Below are positions 1 to 12,384 of a stretch of 64,000 nt of DNA, piece after piece. The DNA is taken from NCBI GenBank assembly GCA_018343915.1, contig JABRWF010000003.1:3844001-3908000 (forward strand). Direction: 5' to 3'. Source of the stretch: Agroathelia rolfsii (Eukaryota > Basidiomycota > Agaricomycetes > Amylocorticiales > Amylocorticiaceae). Every line of letters starts with the position of its first letter. The stretch's first letter is position 1. The notes beneath the pieces are model-generated. The model searched no databases. It saw only the letters and a program-made list of their open reading frames with translations, and was not told the origin of the DNA. The position numbers and the translations under genes were made by a program.

Positions 1-365
1 ATGATGATAGTGCAGTTCTGGGACGAGACCGTGCAGATTGTGTTGGTCTATTGTCCAATGCACGTAACAGTCTGTTGAGAAGACGAGGCATGAAATCATC
101 CAGAGTTTCGTCAGAGACTCCAGTATGTATGTAACTTGACCTTATTTGGTAATTTTGTGTCGAAAACATGCATCACTTTGGCTGTCAAATGATATGACTC
201 TGATTATGCCAGTGAATGTATTGATATTGATATATTGATACTGATCCATATCCATTATCGCTAGTTCGGATATACTGTGACTTTTCTCTGAGATTAAAGA
301 CTCGGATGTGAGAGACAGGCCCATTCTCACGCGTATTTGGGTCACGTCTACTTGATACTAACTGC
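1..365. other. Left-edge spacer, no gene seen
   Basis: I see no coding segment here that can be supported. The only reading frames are short ones on the minus strand rich in AT runs, which look like chance. The stretch presumably carries the promoter and 5' leader of the oxidoreductase gene that starts at 366. Confidence 0.5.
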
Positions 366-1966
366 CATGGACCTGCTAAACCATACCCTTGCGAGCCCGC
401 CAATAACAATTGCAGTGATAGGATGTGGTCAGCGTGGCAATGTGAGTGCTACTCGTAGCATACTTATCAATTGTTTAGTTCAGTGTAGGATGAACGTACT
501 AACATGACATACACAGGCATACTCCAGATATATGCTTCATGAGCCATCAATATGCACAATCGTGGCATGTGCGGAGCCTCGCACGAACACACGTGGCTGG
601 TTTGCCGAGCAGTATTCCATTGACCCAACTCTAGTTTTCAGCGATTGGAGAGATCTTCTAAAGGCTTCGGCTGAGACGATTGCCACAGTTAGATCTCGTC
701 TCGCCGACGCCGTTATAGTCGCCGTTCAGGATGCGCTGCACCGGGAGGTTGTCGTCGCATTTGCAGAGCAGGGATATCACATTTTGGGCGAGAAACCTAT
801 GGCCACTACAATTGAAGACTGTATAAGAATTGAACAAGCCATCTTACGCTCGGGCGTTATTTTTGGTATAGGGCATGGTTCGTGCAATAGCAGCAGTTTG
901 CCTTGTCACACAAACATGTCCTCCTGAGACTAATACATATAGTTTTGCGTTATTCGCCCTACACCAAAGCCATTACGGAGATCGTACGGGGTAATGTCCT
1001 GGGAAAGTTGGTCAACATACAACATATCGAGCCTGTTGGTTATTACCATTTCGCCCATTCGTATGTTCGTGGCAATTGGGCTTCAGAAGCTAAGAGCTCC
1101 TTTGTGCTCATGACGAAATGCTGCCAGTATGAGCATCTACTTCTTGTATAGTGTTTCCCGCTTACGTGCATGTTGCAGTGATATCGACCTCTTGTGCAAT
1201 TGGATGCTTCCAGCCAAACCCGTCCGTGTTTCTTCCTTTGGTTCTCTGCAGCATTTTCGTCGTTCCGAGAAACCAGAAGAAGCAGGGGATGCTACACGCT
1301 GCCTCGATTGTCCCATCAAGAATGAGTGCGCATATAGCGCCAAGAAGAGTAAGCTTCGCAATTCTTGATCCAGAATTATCCTTATACTTCACGCATATAG
1401 TCTACCTTGATGCTGTCTCTCGGGGACATACCGGCTGGCCTGTCGAAGTAATCGTTGACGACATCGTTCCGACGGTTGAATCCGTCACACAAGCCCTCAA
1501 GACAGGCCCTTACGGTCAATGTGTCTACGAGAGCGACAACGACGTGTGTGATAACCAGGTCGTTAACATTGAGTTCTCCAACGGCGCCACCGTCTCGTTC
1601 ACCATGGTTGCGCAGACAGAACTCATCTGCGAGCGCCAGACACGTCTACATTTTACGCACGGCGAGATTGTGGGTGATATGAACAGCTTCAAGATGACAG
1701 ACTTTGCGACGAATAAGACGAAGCATGTGAACCCGCCCTCCGATGATGGATCGCATCATGGTGGAGGCGATAAGGGTTTGGCCCTCATATTTGTGGATGC
1801 GGTTAGGGAGGGTAAACAAGAAGTGATGGGTACAAATGTGACGGAGGTTTTGGCAAGCCATCTCACGGTATTTGCTGCAGAAAGGAGTCGTGTGGAGGGC
1901 AAGGTCATTAACATCCAGGAGTTCGAGCAAGCAGAAAGGGAGAAGATTGGAAGGATCGATGGTTGA
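366..1966 (+). CDS. Gfo/Idh/MocA-family NAD(P)-dependent oxidoreductase
   Basis: This is a predicted cytosolic NAD(P)-dependent sugar- or inositol-type dehydrogenase; the substrate cannot be told from sequence. The first exon gives a Rossmann start, ITIAVIGCGQRGN, with the glycine-rich nucleotide loop. Later come GEKP (the family's conserved Lys-Pro after strand 5), FGIGHVLRYSPY and EPVGYYHFAHSYVRGNW, all typical of the StrI-like fungal/bacterial branch. A four-cysteine patch, CLDCPIKNECAYSAKK, sits in the C-terminal domain, followed by the usual beta-sheet ending. The model needs introns near 440-515, at 878-942 (GTTCGT donor), and near 1128-1180 and 1349-1400. Each restores the family reading frame, so the gene looks intact. 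It is convergent with the Cdt1-like gene, 332 nt away. The family assignment is secure; the specific reaction is unknown. Confidence 0.9.
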
Positions 1967-2298
1967 TTATCATCACTAATTGCATTCAGGGTCAGGTTGC
2001 GCGAGGAGGTGGAGGGGTTGGATTACGAAAAGAAGGTATCGCTGGGTCGTAAGGGTAAGAAGATTGTATGAATGTGTCGCAGGTTGTGTAGGGTGTAAGA
2101 GGTAGCAAATGAGAAGAATAAATTTCAGTGTTCGGAAAGGGAACGGAGCAGGTATCGCAGGGGGGATAGTATCTCGTTAGTGAATAATAGGCAATAATGT
2201 GGCGTGGCCAGACAATAAAAGCGAAAAGAGGAATAATAGTGCCAGGAAGTAGGATTGATCAAAAAGACGAAAGACCAATAAAAAGGACGAAAAATAAA

Positions 2299-4416
2299 TC
2301 AATCCTGAGCATCGAGCTCTCGGCGGATGATCTCGCGCACTTCCCTGAGGCCACCGGTTTCTTGACGAACACGTCGTGGACTACGTGTGAGCACCTCGAC
2401 TGCGCTTTCCTCCCTGCCACGCACACGGCCAGGACTTGGAGGCGTGATGCCGATCTTAGGAAACACCCTTCCGGGACTCGCTGGCACAGCAGAAGATGAA
2501 GACGATATCGGCTTGCGTGAGCTCGAGACTGGCTTCTTAGATGGGCTGCCAGCAACGGCGCCAGCAGTACTCTTACTACTTCCAGCAGATGAAGCCGAAG
2601 GCTTTGTAGGACTCTTGGGTTCTTCATCCCCTGTCGGCCCCACATTTGTCGCCGGCATCTCGAGCCACTCTTCACCCGCAATAACGCGCGAGCGCACAAA
2701 AAAGGGGCAAAGGGTTGTCAGTAAACGTAAAGATTCCTGTGCTTCCGCAGCTGAGATAGGCACCGGCGAAGACTTGATTACAGCAGTCTCGACCTCGGAC
2801 GAAGGCAAAGCACGGCGTTTGCGTCCACCGGGTGTCGAGTTCCCCGCCACACCCGCGGGATTAGAAAAGAGCCTGAGGAAGTCATTATTTGCATTAGAAT
2901 TAAATTGAGATAAAGAGGAGAAGCTTACATCCAAACACTTTCCGCGATGCCATCGAGTCGACCAAGAAGGCAGCGTCTGCGCATCTCCTCCTGTCCAAGT
3001 TTAAGCATCTGTTCACGGCTTTGACTTACACCGGGAAGGCCTTTGATTGCCCCTGGTTTCAAAGGTGACGTCGTCAGAGACTTCTGCCGAATGCGCTCAT
3101 ATATCGCCGCGCGACGTGAGGTGGACGGTGTAGCAGGCACAGTATCAGCATCGGCACCCTTTTGATGAACAGGGGTAGAGGGGAGCTCGTCAGATTTTCG
3201 GAGTGATGTCGTGGGTGTGCGAGGTGGCAGAGGTGGCAGACCACGAGAACGACTTGTTGTAGGTGTTTGCGGGAACTGAATGGAATTCTTGACCGGCGTG
3301 CCTGCAGGGGTTGTTGACCTGGACGAGGGTGTCATGGGGAACGGAACAGCAAATGTTCGTTTGGTGGGTGATTTGGTAGGTGAATCAGTAATGAGGGGTT
3401 TCGCAGGGGATTTCGCGGGAGAAGAAGAAGAAGATGATGATGGTGACGAAGAAGGGAACGAAATAGAAGAGAGGCCTTTTGGTGAAGAACTGACAAGGCT
3501 GCGTGTCAGAGGAGAGACTTTGTTCAGCACAGGCAAAGGTGGAAGATCTGCCATAGGAACTTTTGGCAAGGGATCGACGTCCTTATTCAACTAAAGAGAC
3601 GTAAATAACATCAGACAACCTGTTGACATGAGGGCACTTGGATACATCTCACCTCGGCCCATTTTTGCAACTTGGACCGGAACTGTGCGCGGCGAGTTTC
3701 TCCATCTGCAGTCCAACGAGCCACGGCAGCCATGCCACCGTGCATATCCTTGTCAATATCCATCTCGACTTCGATTCCAATTCCATATGCAGGCACGCGC
3801 TTGCCACTGCTCTTTTGGAAATGTGTCGTCGAGCTGACTACAAGACCCATGGAACCCCTTGTCCAGTCCTTGGATACAGTAGTAGCAGCAGGCTTTGGCT
3901 CATCCAAGAAAGGATTCTCATCATCATCGTCATTATTGTCAGGTTTCGCAGAGGTTGAAGTTGAAGGAAGAGATTCTCCATCCCACTCCCAAAGCCAACA
4001 TAAGCGCCGCAGGTCCTCGACATCAAACTTGGTCGTCAGGCCAGAGTATGTGGCGAGAGATAGATGGGTCAGGACGCTGCGGACTATGCCCGTATCCGAG
4101 GAAGGCGAGACAGCGCATGTGGCGAGCGCGTGCGAGAGTGCATGCTGAAGCGCCGTCTGGATCGAGTACAGGCGCGAGAGCATAGAAGGTAATGAAGGCT
4201 CGGGCTTCTTCCCCTTCCGTACCGTACTTGGAGGGGTCAAAGGACTGTAGATGATAGATACATGAGATGCCACTGTTCTCCATACACACGGGCATGTACA
4301 TACGCAATCCTTGCTCTTTTAGGAGTGACAGCAGATTCCTCTTCATCGTCGGAGACTTCGCGATAGGATCGTTTTTTCTTGGGAGAGACGTGTAGCGCAG
4401 TATACAAATCGGACAT
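2299..4416 (-). CDS. Cdt1-like DNA replication licensing factor
   Basis: This is probably the fungal counterpart of Cdt1, the nuclear factor that helps load the MCM2-7 helicase onto origins. Four exons join in frame: start ATG at 4416, then introns of 59 nt (after ...KRARIA), one after KLQKWAE and one after ESVWM. The first exon is basic and probably a nuclear targeting tail ([17 protein letters not shown]). The second has a helical domain ending in [12 protein letters not shown] long Ser/Pro/Thr-rich linker follows, full of TP and SP sites. The last part has [23 protein letters not shown], and a helix pair ending CPFFV...GEEWLEMP, resembling the C-terminal MCM-binding winged helix. About 660 residues. 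The many TPxK/SPxK sites would suit cell-cycle kinase control, which is inference. The assignment rests on remembered family features, not a search. Confidence 0.6.
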
Positions 4417-7400
4417 GGCGTAAACAAAGCTAAAAAAAAAAAAATCGAAAAAGAAAATGGGTCGTAAAAAGGGATAGTACTACCGCGTCCTAAACGCGGG
4501 CTTGGATGACGCAGATGTGATGATTGGAGAGAGGAAAGAGAATAGTAGGTGGAAATGAAATGGTTCGGGTTTGGCCCGAGACCGTCGCGACGCGCCTGTT
4601 TGTCTCTATTTGTGGCGCATCGGCCCACAGGTGGCGTCACGCTCAGAGCACGGTTTGCGTTATGCACTGATCACCGGGTTCATGATCATAGGCTACTTTA
4701 GCATAACCTGTTATCGCATTCTGTTGCCATTCTATGGACTATCGATCATCTCTTCTTCTAGTCATAGGTGTCCACATGTGCCCCTATCTCTTGCACATAC
4801 AAGGACTTAATAGACAGCGCTCAACTCAGTATGCTAGTCTTGCTTGGTTGGCACTTGGCTTCCTTCTCTGATAGAAGATGAGTTGTATATAAAGTTCTCC
4901 TATACAATATCGGATGAATTCGGTATGAGAATTGCTCGTCGAGACTAATGGCAAAAGTACGCCAGGGACAGGGCCGTTAAAAGCGTACCATTGAAAGTAG
5001 ACACCACTATTATTCTCATGACTTCAAGGGTGTGACCTTTTTACATTGAGCCATGCATATAGTTTGCTTCTTTTTACGAAGCTTAGTCCTTCTCATGAAG
5101 AACGAAGAACATCTGAGTACCCTTTGTACAAGTATTTACCTCACCTGGCCCGGAACAAGGACTGCGGATGACAAAAGAATCGACTTTTTTCTTTCTTTCC
5201 CAAGCTCTGCCGAAACTCTACCCCGACCAGATACGATACAATGGTCCGTTCGATCCCTCATTCTATAAACGAAACTACCTACGCAACGACTATTCAGTAT
5301 ATGCACTTCGAGAGCGCTTCATGAATCATGCACATCTTCCCTCTTCTAGATTATCTGATGGAAGGGGAGCCTCACTGAACACCGGCACACTACCTTTTCT
5401 TCTCTCCTTTTTGACCCTGTGTTTTCTCCGCAGTGAAAAAAACCAGTTCAAGCGACTGAAGAGCACGTTGTGGCTAAAGCAAGTCGTGTGGATTTCGAGA
5501 CTGGATGATGCTCTCGGAACGCTTACGCGGCATTTACTCGGTCCCGTGAGGGCACCGGCACGGAATGTGTGTGTATGTATACTCACACCCCGAATCGCAG
5601 CCGATGCTCGGCGCTCATCGATACAAGGAGGAATGTGACCATAATGGGATTTGTGAGTCCACTTTTCCGAGAAACCCCCACCCTTTTTCTTGAAGTGGCA
5701 CTCATTGTGTGTGTATCTCCCAATTAATAGTACCTTCTAATGGACTTATGTCATGATTCAACAGGCTCGCCGTCCTCACTTTTGTCCGTGGAAAGCCATA
5801 TTAATTTGAAAACGACAAAGCAATCAACACTGCATGATCGGAAAAACATATCCGTTTAAATGGATGTTTCAACGCAAATAACGAACAGTATTTAGAGCCT
5901 CTATCCATCCCCGCCCAACACCCTATTCATAAACGCCGAACGGGATCCAGCTGTTGACCCGCCTTCATATTTAGGCAAACAATGATACACGATGCTGCAT
6001 TCGTACCGCCATGTCATTGTTGGTTCTGTGATTCAATCTGTATAATACATATAATATCATGCGATGATCAAAAACACCAACTCCAAGAGCATCAACTCTT
6101 ATTTTCCTGAAAAGAGGGCCTGAGCCCCGAACGGGGATATCAGATTTGACTAGTTATTAGCGTGCAAAATTCAATGTTATCAGCTTAAGCCCCGAGCAGC
6201 TGTATTGCGCGCTGTGTGCCTAGCTACTTTAGGCTTATCGATTTGATTAGTGCGATTGGCATATGATATGTCAATTCTTCCTTTTCATTTTATCCAACCT
6301 GACTTGGCGTATATCGAGGGCGCGTGGCATGAGCGTTTAAATTTCCGTCCGATGGGGAATATCATCATTGCATCAATCGTTGCTTGGCCACGCTGTTTGA
6401 CTGACTGATGCAATATGGCTGTTTTGTATATTACCCTTTTTTGTTAAGCTGCCTTCCCAGCTTATAATCTGGAATTGGCGTAATTTCATAAAAGACAAGA
6501 CTATTGTAGTATAAGGGTGGTATTGTAGAGTGATTCATGTCTTAATTCGCACATTATTTGAACTCATTAGATTGTAATGAATTATTTGCACATGTCATTC
6601 AAGATGATACTGCTCTTCGTGACAAGAAGGTACAACATTGCATTCTGTGGAGCGGAACGCCAGTCGGGATTGAGATTGTGGTGTCTATTTATCAGCAGAA
6701 CGATTCAGACCTTTCATATTCCCCTTGCACTCATCAATGTCAACAGATACAGATAACACATGTTCAGCATCAAATTACAAGAAGTTTCGCTTGTATCCTG
6801 TATTCGTGGACAAGGAAAAGGAGGATAGGCCCTTTGTCTGGGTCTTGAATACATATGTATGGGTGCCCATCATGATCTGGGCCGGCAGCTCGGCCTCAGT
6901 ATCAGCCGTAGTTGACTTGCTCCAGCGCGTGTTTTTTTCTTCTTCTTCAGCTTGTTAAAACTTTCGAATGAGGGGTCGCTCGCCCAGAGGGATTCACGAG
7001 GACGAACGGGACCCTGTCTCTTTTGCCCCGTGCAGGAGACATGCACTCTAGCTGCCTCGTGGACGTGTGACGACGTTATGCTCAAAGCCAGGAGGAGACG
7101 TCGGACGGGAGGCATGTGTTCGAATCAGAAACAGATTGATGCTGCAAGCAAAATGAACATGGACATAAATGGAATCTGATCATCTCGCTCGGCTGCTGGT
7201 ATTAGTGGAATTCTGTCATTTTTCTTTTTCTTTTGTTTTCTTTTTTTGTCCGGTAGTAGGATTAATGAAGGCAGAGGACAAGTGTGTGAAGAGTGCAGCG
7301 AGTTGATTTGCCATCGGGGATTGCCCGGCGGTGCGGAGGCAATGACAGTCGGAAGCAAAAGAGGGTCGGAATGGTAAAAACCTTGTCATCATCATCGCGC

Positions 7401-7720
7401 GTCCGAGGATCTGGCCCCGAACAGAGAGAGACAGAGAGAGAGAGAGAGAACAGAACAGGGATTGCCGCCCATAGGATGCAGTCATCCAGCAAGATTATAT
7501 TCACCTATTATCTCATCTTCTTCTGTTCTATTATCATCTCCCATTGGCCGCGAAGCCATATGCTATCCCCTTGCCGCCCTCTTACTTCCCCGCTCCCCTT
7601 CATCTTGTTTATATACTATCCTCTCTCGCCTCGCTTCTCGCCCTTCCCCCTCCTTCTCTCGTCTCTCGTCTCTCCCCCACATTCCTTCTCTTTCTCTTTT
7701 TCTTGCCCTACGCATCCCCC
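4417..7720. other. 3.3-kb spacer without a supported gene
   Basis: Reading frames of 60-150 codons occur on both strands (for example 5168-5638 and 6558-6958 on plus), but none shows a recognisable domain, consistent splice partners or protein-like composition. The right end holds poly-pyrimidine and GA tracts immediately before the CCCH gene, as expected for a fungal promoter and leader. The stretch probably contains the promoter of the minus-strand Cdt1-like gene at its left end and of the CCCH gene at its right end. Confidence 0.5.
7421..7450. repeat. GA-rich microsatellite
   Basis: Thirty bases made almost wholly of AG dinucleotides with two AC interruptions. It lies about 270 nt upstream of the CCCH gene start codon, so it may be part of that gene's promoter or leader. 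Confidence 0.85.
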
Positions 7721-9849
7721 ATGGCATCTTACCCGCTGGCGTTCGGGACCAGTCAGAAGCTGTGGTTCGCATTGCCTCTCGGGCGCTTGCTCGGTTCTTG
7801 TCCTCATTCTGACCAATATACCTTCCCCCCTTACAGGGATGACGCACTAACCAGGATCCTCGGTGGGTGCTCAATTTACTCACCTTGATTTTTAGTTGAT
7901 TTTATTTCCTAATTTTCGTCATTTTCATCTTTGTAATGAATCACTCATACTGATCTCATTTTTATTTTATTGGTCGATTTCTCACAGATCTCTCGACAGC
8001 TACAGTCAAGCATAATGCTGAATTGGAAGCTCGAATTTCCGAACTTGAAAACGAGTTGAGGATTTGGAAGCAGGCTCATGCAAAGGTTCTCGCACTGGCA
8101 GAAAACGAGTCTCACGCGCATAAAGCGCGCCTAGTGTCTCTGAGCCACAAAGTGGCGACTATGAATTCTCAGGCAAGCCCGCTTCATCGCCGAAAAAATG
8201 TCAGCGGAGAAGATATTTATCATGAGGACATGTCCCCTTTTCCCCCCAACAGATACCCCTGATCCTATGTGTCATTAACGGAAATGAGCATTTGTTCAAC
8301 CCCTCCCTGTTAAAGCAGGGCGTTACGGGTGGCCGTCTCGCCGCTGAGCTCATCACACAGAGCATCGCCAACTTTTTGTCTAATGTGAACTTGCCCGTGT
8401 CCGAGAGTATCTCGTTCTGGATCACCGTCTATGTCGATAAGATGAGCGCGCTTGAGAAGCTCATCTTGGCAGGCGCATGCACCTCGGCTCAGTTCCAGGA
8501 TTTCCTGACCGGCTTCAGCCAGGTCTCACCCCGCTTGCTTGTGGTTGATGTTGGCAGCACGACAGAAGGCGTGGATAGGAAAATCCAGGGTATATTACTA
8601 TCCTGGAACTGTCGATGATCATCTTATCAATCATCTCCCGTTTTCTAGAATACCTGCGCACATATGCCAAGTTCCCCCAGACATGCCGTATTTTTGTGGC
8701 GGGTATGTTGCCTCAGACCTACCCCACGAACTTTCAAACCCCAGCTGAACATGCGATCAGGTAGCAATGATTATAACTACATGCCGATCCTTCGGGAGCT
8801 CGACGCCGACCAGTCGCTCGAGAAGATCGTCTGGCTTGAGTCTCGCCGATTTGTCATGATGGACCGTCCACGCTTTGGATTACCAACCCTGACTATCGAT
8901 GGCCTGTTCGCATACGGATCTAGCCTCGTTGGCAGCGATGCGCCCAAGACACCCTCGCCGACCCTGCTGTCACCGTTCATGAACGGAGGGTTGCCTAGTC
9001 CTGAGTCGCCTACGATCAACGTCGCTGCTGCCTCTGCTGTGACCACTACTGTCATTAGCCCTGTCAGCGCTGTGCCCGCGGGCAGAAAGGAAATTGATCC
9101 GACACTAGTAAGCACATTGTCTTTTTTTTTCTTTTTCTTTTTTTTCCTGTTTACGTTTACATTTTGATGGACCAATGACTGATGTTGATGTCTTCTTTTA
9201 TTTGATTATAGCCTCTCCATAAACGTATGTCTATTCTTTTTCTCAACACAGCTGCCATTCAGTGTCGATTAAATGGTGGAATTCTATGACTTGAATAGAG
9301 AATCCACCCCCGTGCAACGAACACTATCTTATGAGTTGCACAAAAGGAGTAAGTCACATTCAATCGTAGTTTGTTTACAGCATACATTTGATGTCTAGAC
9401 TTACGGATATATCCATTAACCAGCCTTCTTGCAAATATTCCCACGACTACGAGTTGACCCCTGAACAATTGGAGATTCTCTGCGTCAATGCCAAAAAGGC
9501 CCCGTGTAACTTTTTAAAGAATGGTATGCAGGAACATTTTGACATTCAGTTTATGAGTTTTGGGTTTTCAATGGTGTATCAATAGGCCAGGAATGCCCAT
9601 ACGGCGACCGGTGCTGCTGGGGCCATCGTTGCCCCAATGGTCCGCAGTGCTTCCATTTGAGCAAGGGCAAGTGCTGGTTCAAGGGTGGTACGTCACCAAT
9701 CTCTCTTCGGTTCATTCATTGCACTTGGAAGCTTACATTGATCCATCACAGATGGTATGCATCCAAACACCGATAGCCCCGCCACCACCCCCATTGCAGA
9801 GTTTACCCCGCTCTCTGCTCAATCTCCTATCTCGTCTCTCTCGCCTTAA
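7721..9849 (+). CDS. DUF7923 / tandem CCCH zinc-finger protein
   Basis: A predicted RNA-binding protein of a family that is multi-copy in mushrooms. The N-terminal part contains a short coiled coil (ISELENELRIWKQAHAKVLAL). A globular domain follows that matches the family's LILCVINGNE, ITVYVDKM, FQDFLTGFSQVSP, VDVGSTTEGVDRKIQEYL, FPQTCRIFVAG and LPTLTIDGLF blocks; this domain looks like a nuclease-like alpha/beta fold, but activity is not established. At the C-terminus are CCCH-type fingers: PPPCNEHYLMSC...CKYSH, then APCNFLKNGQECPYGDRCCWGH and a further Cys/His cluster CPNGPQCFH. The last exon gives a short Ser/Pro tail ending at TAA 9849. Many small introns are needed; one, 8173-8252, has a GC donor. 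The first exon boundary is the least certain part: ATG 7721 is the first in-frame start before DDALTRIL. Confidence 0.8.
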
Positions 9850-9917
9850 ACCATCCGTATGAGTTCAAGTCACCATTACCTGCCACTGGCACTCTGCCGT
9901 GGCTACTATTTCACTTA

Positions 9918-9919
<2 letters not shown>

Positions 9920-9948
<29 letters not shown>
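9920..9948. repeat. Poly-T tract of 29 bases
   Basis: An uninterrupted run of 29 T just beyond the stop codon of the CCCH gene. It could be the genomic trace of a retroposed poly-A tail on the other strand or simply slippage growth; nothing beside it resembles a retroelement. Confidence 0.9.
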
Positions 9949-10636
9949 GGTATCTTGGGAAGTGTAGAACAAGCCTTGTAACAACATCGCTTTACCTCTT
10001 TCTATCTTTCCTGCTATCCTCTCCATCTATTGCTCTCCTTATTACTTTTTTCTCTTCTCTCTTACTTTCAATCACTCCAAAGTTATATCTTGGCCCTGCT
10101 TGTTTTTGTTGTATATAAAGACAGAAACAGCCCTACTACCATCATCATCTTATCCTCTCCTTCTATTTCCTGATTTCTCGCTACTACTGTAATTGTCCTT
10201 TTCGCCTTTTTTGTTGCTCGAAACCATCCCATCCCCCTTTTAAACATGAGTTGTGATACCCCCTTTTACTGTTAAAATCGTAAAGAAATATGAACATTTG
10301 TTGTTTTTTTGTCGCTATTGCATTCATCGATATTGATATATACGCAGATACACAGATGTATACATAGTTATATACAAATTGATATAACTATCTTTTTTGC
10401 TGTTTGTGGTCTTCCTAAGTTTTAGTCATGTCTAATAAGCACCCATCATTCTTGGCGTTCTCCCGCGTTTGATAAATGCATATGTGAACGAGAAAACGAA
10501 AATGGCCCCTATATGCATTGATCTCCGTTCCCCGAAAGAACAGAGATGACCAACCACGCCAAGTCGCGAGCCAGAGATTGAATGAATGGCATGTATTCGA
10601 TGACATGATAGCATGCATGCTTTGACCCCTTTTTCT
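9949..10636. other. Spacer between convergent genes
   Basis: AT-rich, with several pyrimidine runs and no supported coding segment. It should hold the 3' ends of the CCCH gene (plus strand) and the Rrp8 gene (minus strand). Confidence 0.6.
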
Positions 10637-12213
10637 TCACCGCCGTTTATACTCGCACGGTTTGAGCACAGACCCCCTTTCGATGAGTTTCTTCCATTCC
10701 TTTTCCGACATTGTTTTCTTCCGCGTAGCCTTTTTAAATTCGAAAAGTGTGAAATATGTGTTGCGTTCGTCCTATTGCCATAGGTTCCATAAAAAAATAA
10801 AAAAAAAGACGGTCCAGAGCCTTTTAGTGTTGGTGTTCTGTAAACTTTTTTTTTTTGACAAACTGACCTTGGATAGGAGACGAAATCCGACGGAGCCAAT
10901 GATAGAGCAGAACGCGTCCATGTCCGTAAATCGGCTGGCTACTTCCGCAATCAACAGTTCGCCACTGGATTGATATATTTCGTTCGTGCGCGTATGTTGG
11001 ATAAAAATCATCATCATCTTATATTCGTTCAAAAACGAAATGTGGTCATGGTAAACAAAACAAAAAAAAGACTTACCCAGGCCGTAATACGCGCCAAGCT
11101 TCCATGATACATTTGACCCAATTGGTGCCCATCAGACTCAGCGCGCAGACAACAACGTCAATAATCTGTGCACTGCCCTTCCCATTTGCATTGGTATCAT
11201 TTCTGTCGTCTTCATCGGATCCCGGCAGCGGGAGTCGGTCAGATGTGTCGGCCTCGATGACGTATTTCCCGTCCGAGACGAGGTCGTACGAGAGCACGAT
11301 AAATCCTTTAGGCAACAGGCTGCGTGCCAGCGCTGCGTCGCCGCAGCCGAGGTCAGCTATGACCGTGCGGGATGGGTATGAGGATAGTTTAGAGATGTAG
11401 TGCTCTACGGGGTTCGTAGGCCAGGATTGGACTTGGTGTCGGAAGCCAGTGTGGTACTATAGAATAAAAGGAAAAACCAATTAAAATCCATGTCTTGTCA
11501 TGTGAAAGGGGATATAGTAAGAAGTACTATACCTCTGTAAACACCGTAGGATCCTGCTTCATCATCTGATGCGCCTCCGTGCTATCTGACTTGTAGAGTA
11601 GCTCATTGATCCATCGGAAGCGTGCCCCCTCAAGGCTGTTCTTCATAGTTTTCTGGAGTGGCGTGAGGATTTGAAACGCTTCTGTCGCTGGAGCAGAAGT
11701 CCCTGATGCAGAAGAACTACCGCCAGCAGCGGCGGAGGACAAGTCTGCTACTTTGGAGCTACCATCAGAAGAGTTCTTTTTGTCCTTTGTACGTTTTTTC
11801 TTCTTGGAGCTAGGTTGCTTGGGAGAATGTTCAGGAGTACTTTTAACAAGTTGGGGCATGTCAGCCCTGGGGTTGTCTTGGTTATCGCCGCCACTACGAA
11901 TTTTCTTGTTCTTGTTACGATTTTTTGTAGATTTCTCTCTATCGTCAGTTTTTGAGTGAGGGGTCTTTGAAACAGGTTTTGGAGCAACAGTGTCATCTTT
12001 CTTGTGCTTCCCCGATTGATTAGAATCCTTTTTCTTTTTCGATTGCTTTGGACCATCGCCCAATTTCTCGACGAGCTTGTCGAGGTTGATATGAGTAGCC
12101 TGGAGCTTGTCGTCGTTGCTTTCGCTGCCTCGTTTGCGTTTTTTGGATGATGAGTTGGCATCTACCCATGCTGAAGAGGGTACATCCCAGCCTGGAACCT
12201 GAAAGAGAGCCAT
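10637..12213 (-). CDS. RRP8: Ribosomal RNA-processing protein 8 (25S rRNA methyltransferase)
   Basis: Rrp8 is a nucleolar SAM-dependent enzyme that makes the m1A modification of the large-subunit rRNA and supports pre-rRNA cleavage. The first 130 residues are a Lys/Ser-rich tail with repeated KKKK/KKRKR blocks, a typical nucleolar targeting region. The catalytic part begins LTPLQKTMKNSLEGARFRWINELLY, followed by FTEVYHTGFRHQVQSWP, the SAM loop VIADLGCGDAAL, then VVVCALSLMGTNW and VLRPGGELLIAEV. It ends with a helix and the basic tail KPCEYKRR. These are the signature blocks of the Methyltransf_8 family in the right order. Introns interrupt after TEV, RPG and SK; the last runs over a T/A-rich segment near 10790-10860. 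It shares a 171-bp divergent promoter region with the ubiquitin-domain gene. Confidence 0.96.
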
Positions 12214-12384
12214 GGATTATTATTATTATTTTACTAAGCAGTGATTGCCAGCAAAATGAGATGATGATTGAGACTCCACGTCATAAGCCGAGATTGAAAT
12301 GCTTCCGAAGCAGCAACGCCTATTAGGTACTCACCCCCATCCCTATTGCTTACTGCAGTCCTATTCTCCTCTTTCCAAGGTGCA
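12214..12384. promoter_or_regulatory. Short divergent promoter region
   Basis: Only 171 bp separate the start codons of RRP8 (minus) and the ubiquitin-domain gene (plus), so both promoters must overlap here unless one transcript starts inside the other gene. No clear TATA box is visible. Confidence 0.6.

Noticed and set aside
5168..5638. 156-codon plus-strand frame in the long left spacer
   Set aside because: No domain, no fitting splice sites, and a mixed composition typical of chance frames.
7108..7135. GTTCGAATC resembling the T-loop of a tRNA
   Set aside because: The flanking bases do not form the five-base T stem and no acceptor or anticodon arm lies upstream.
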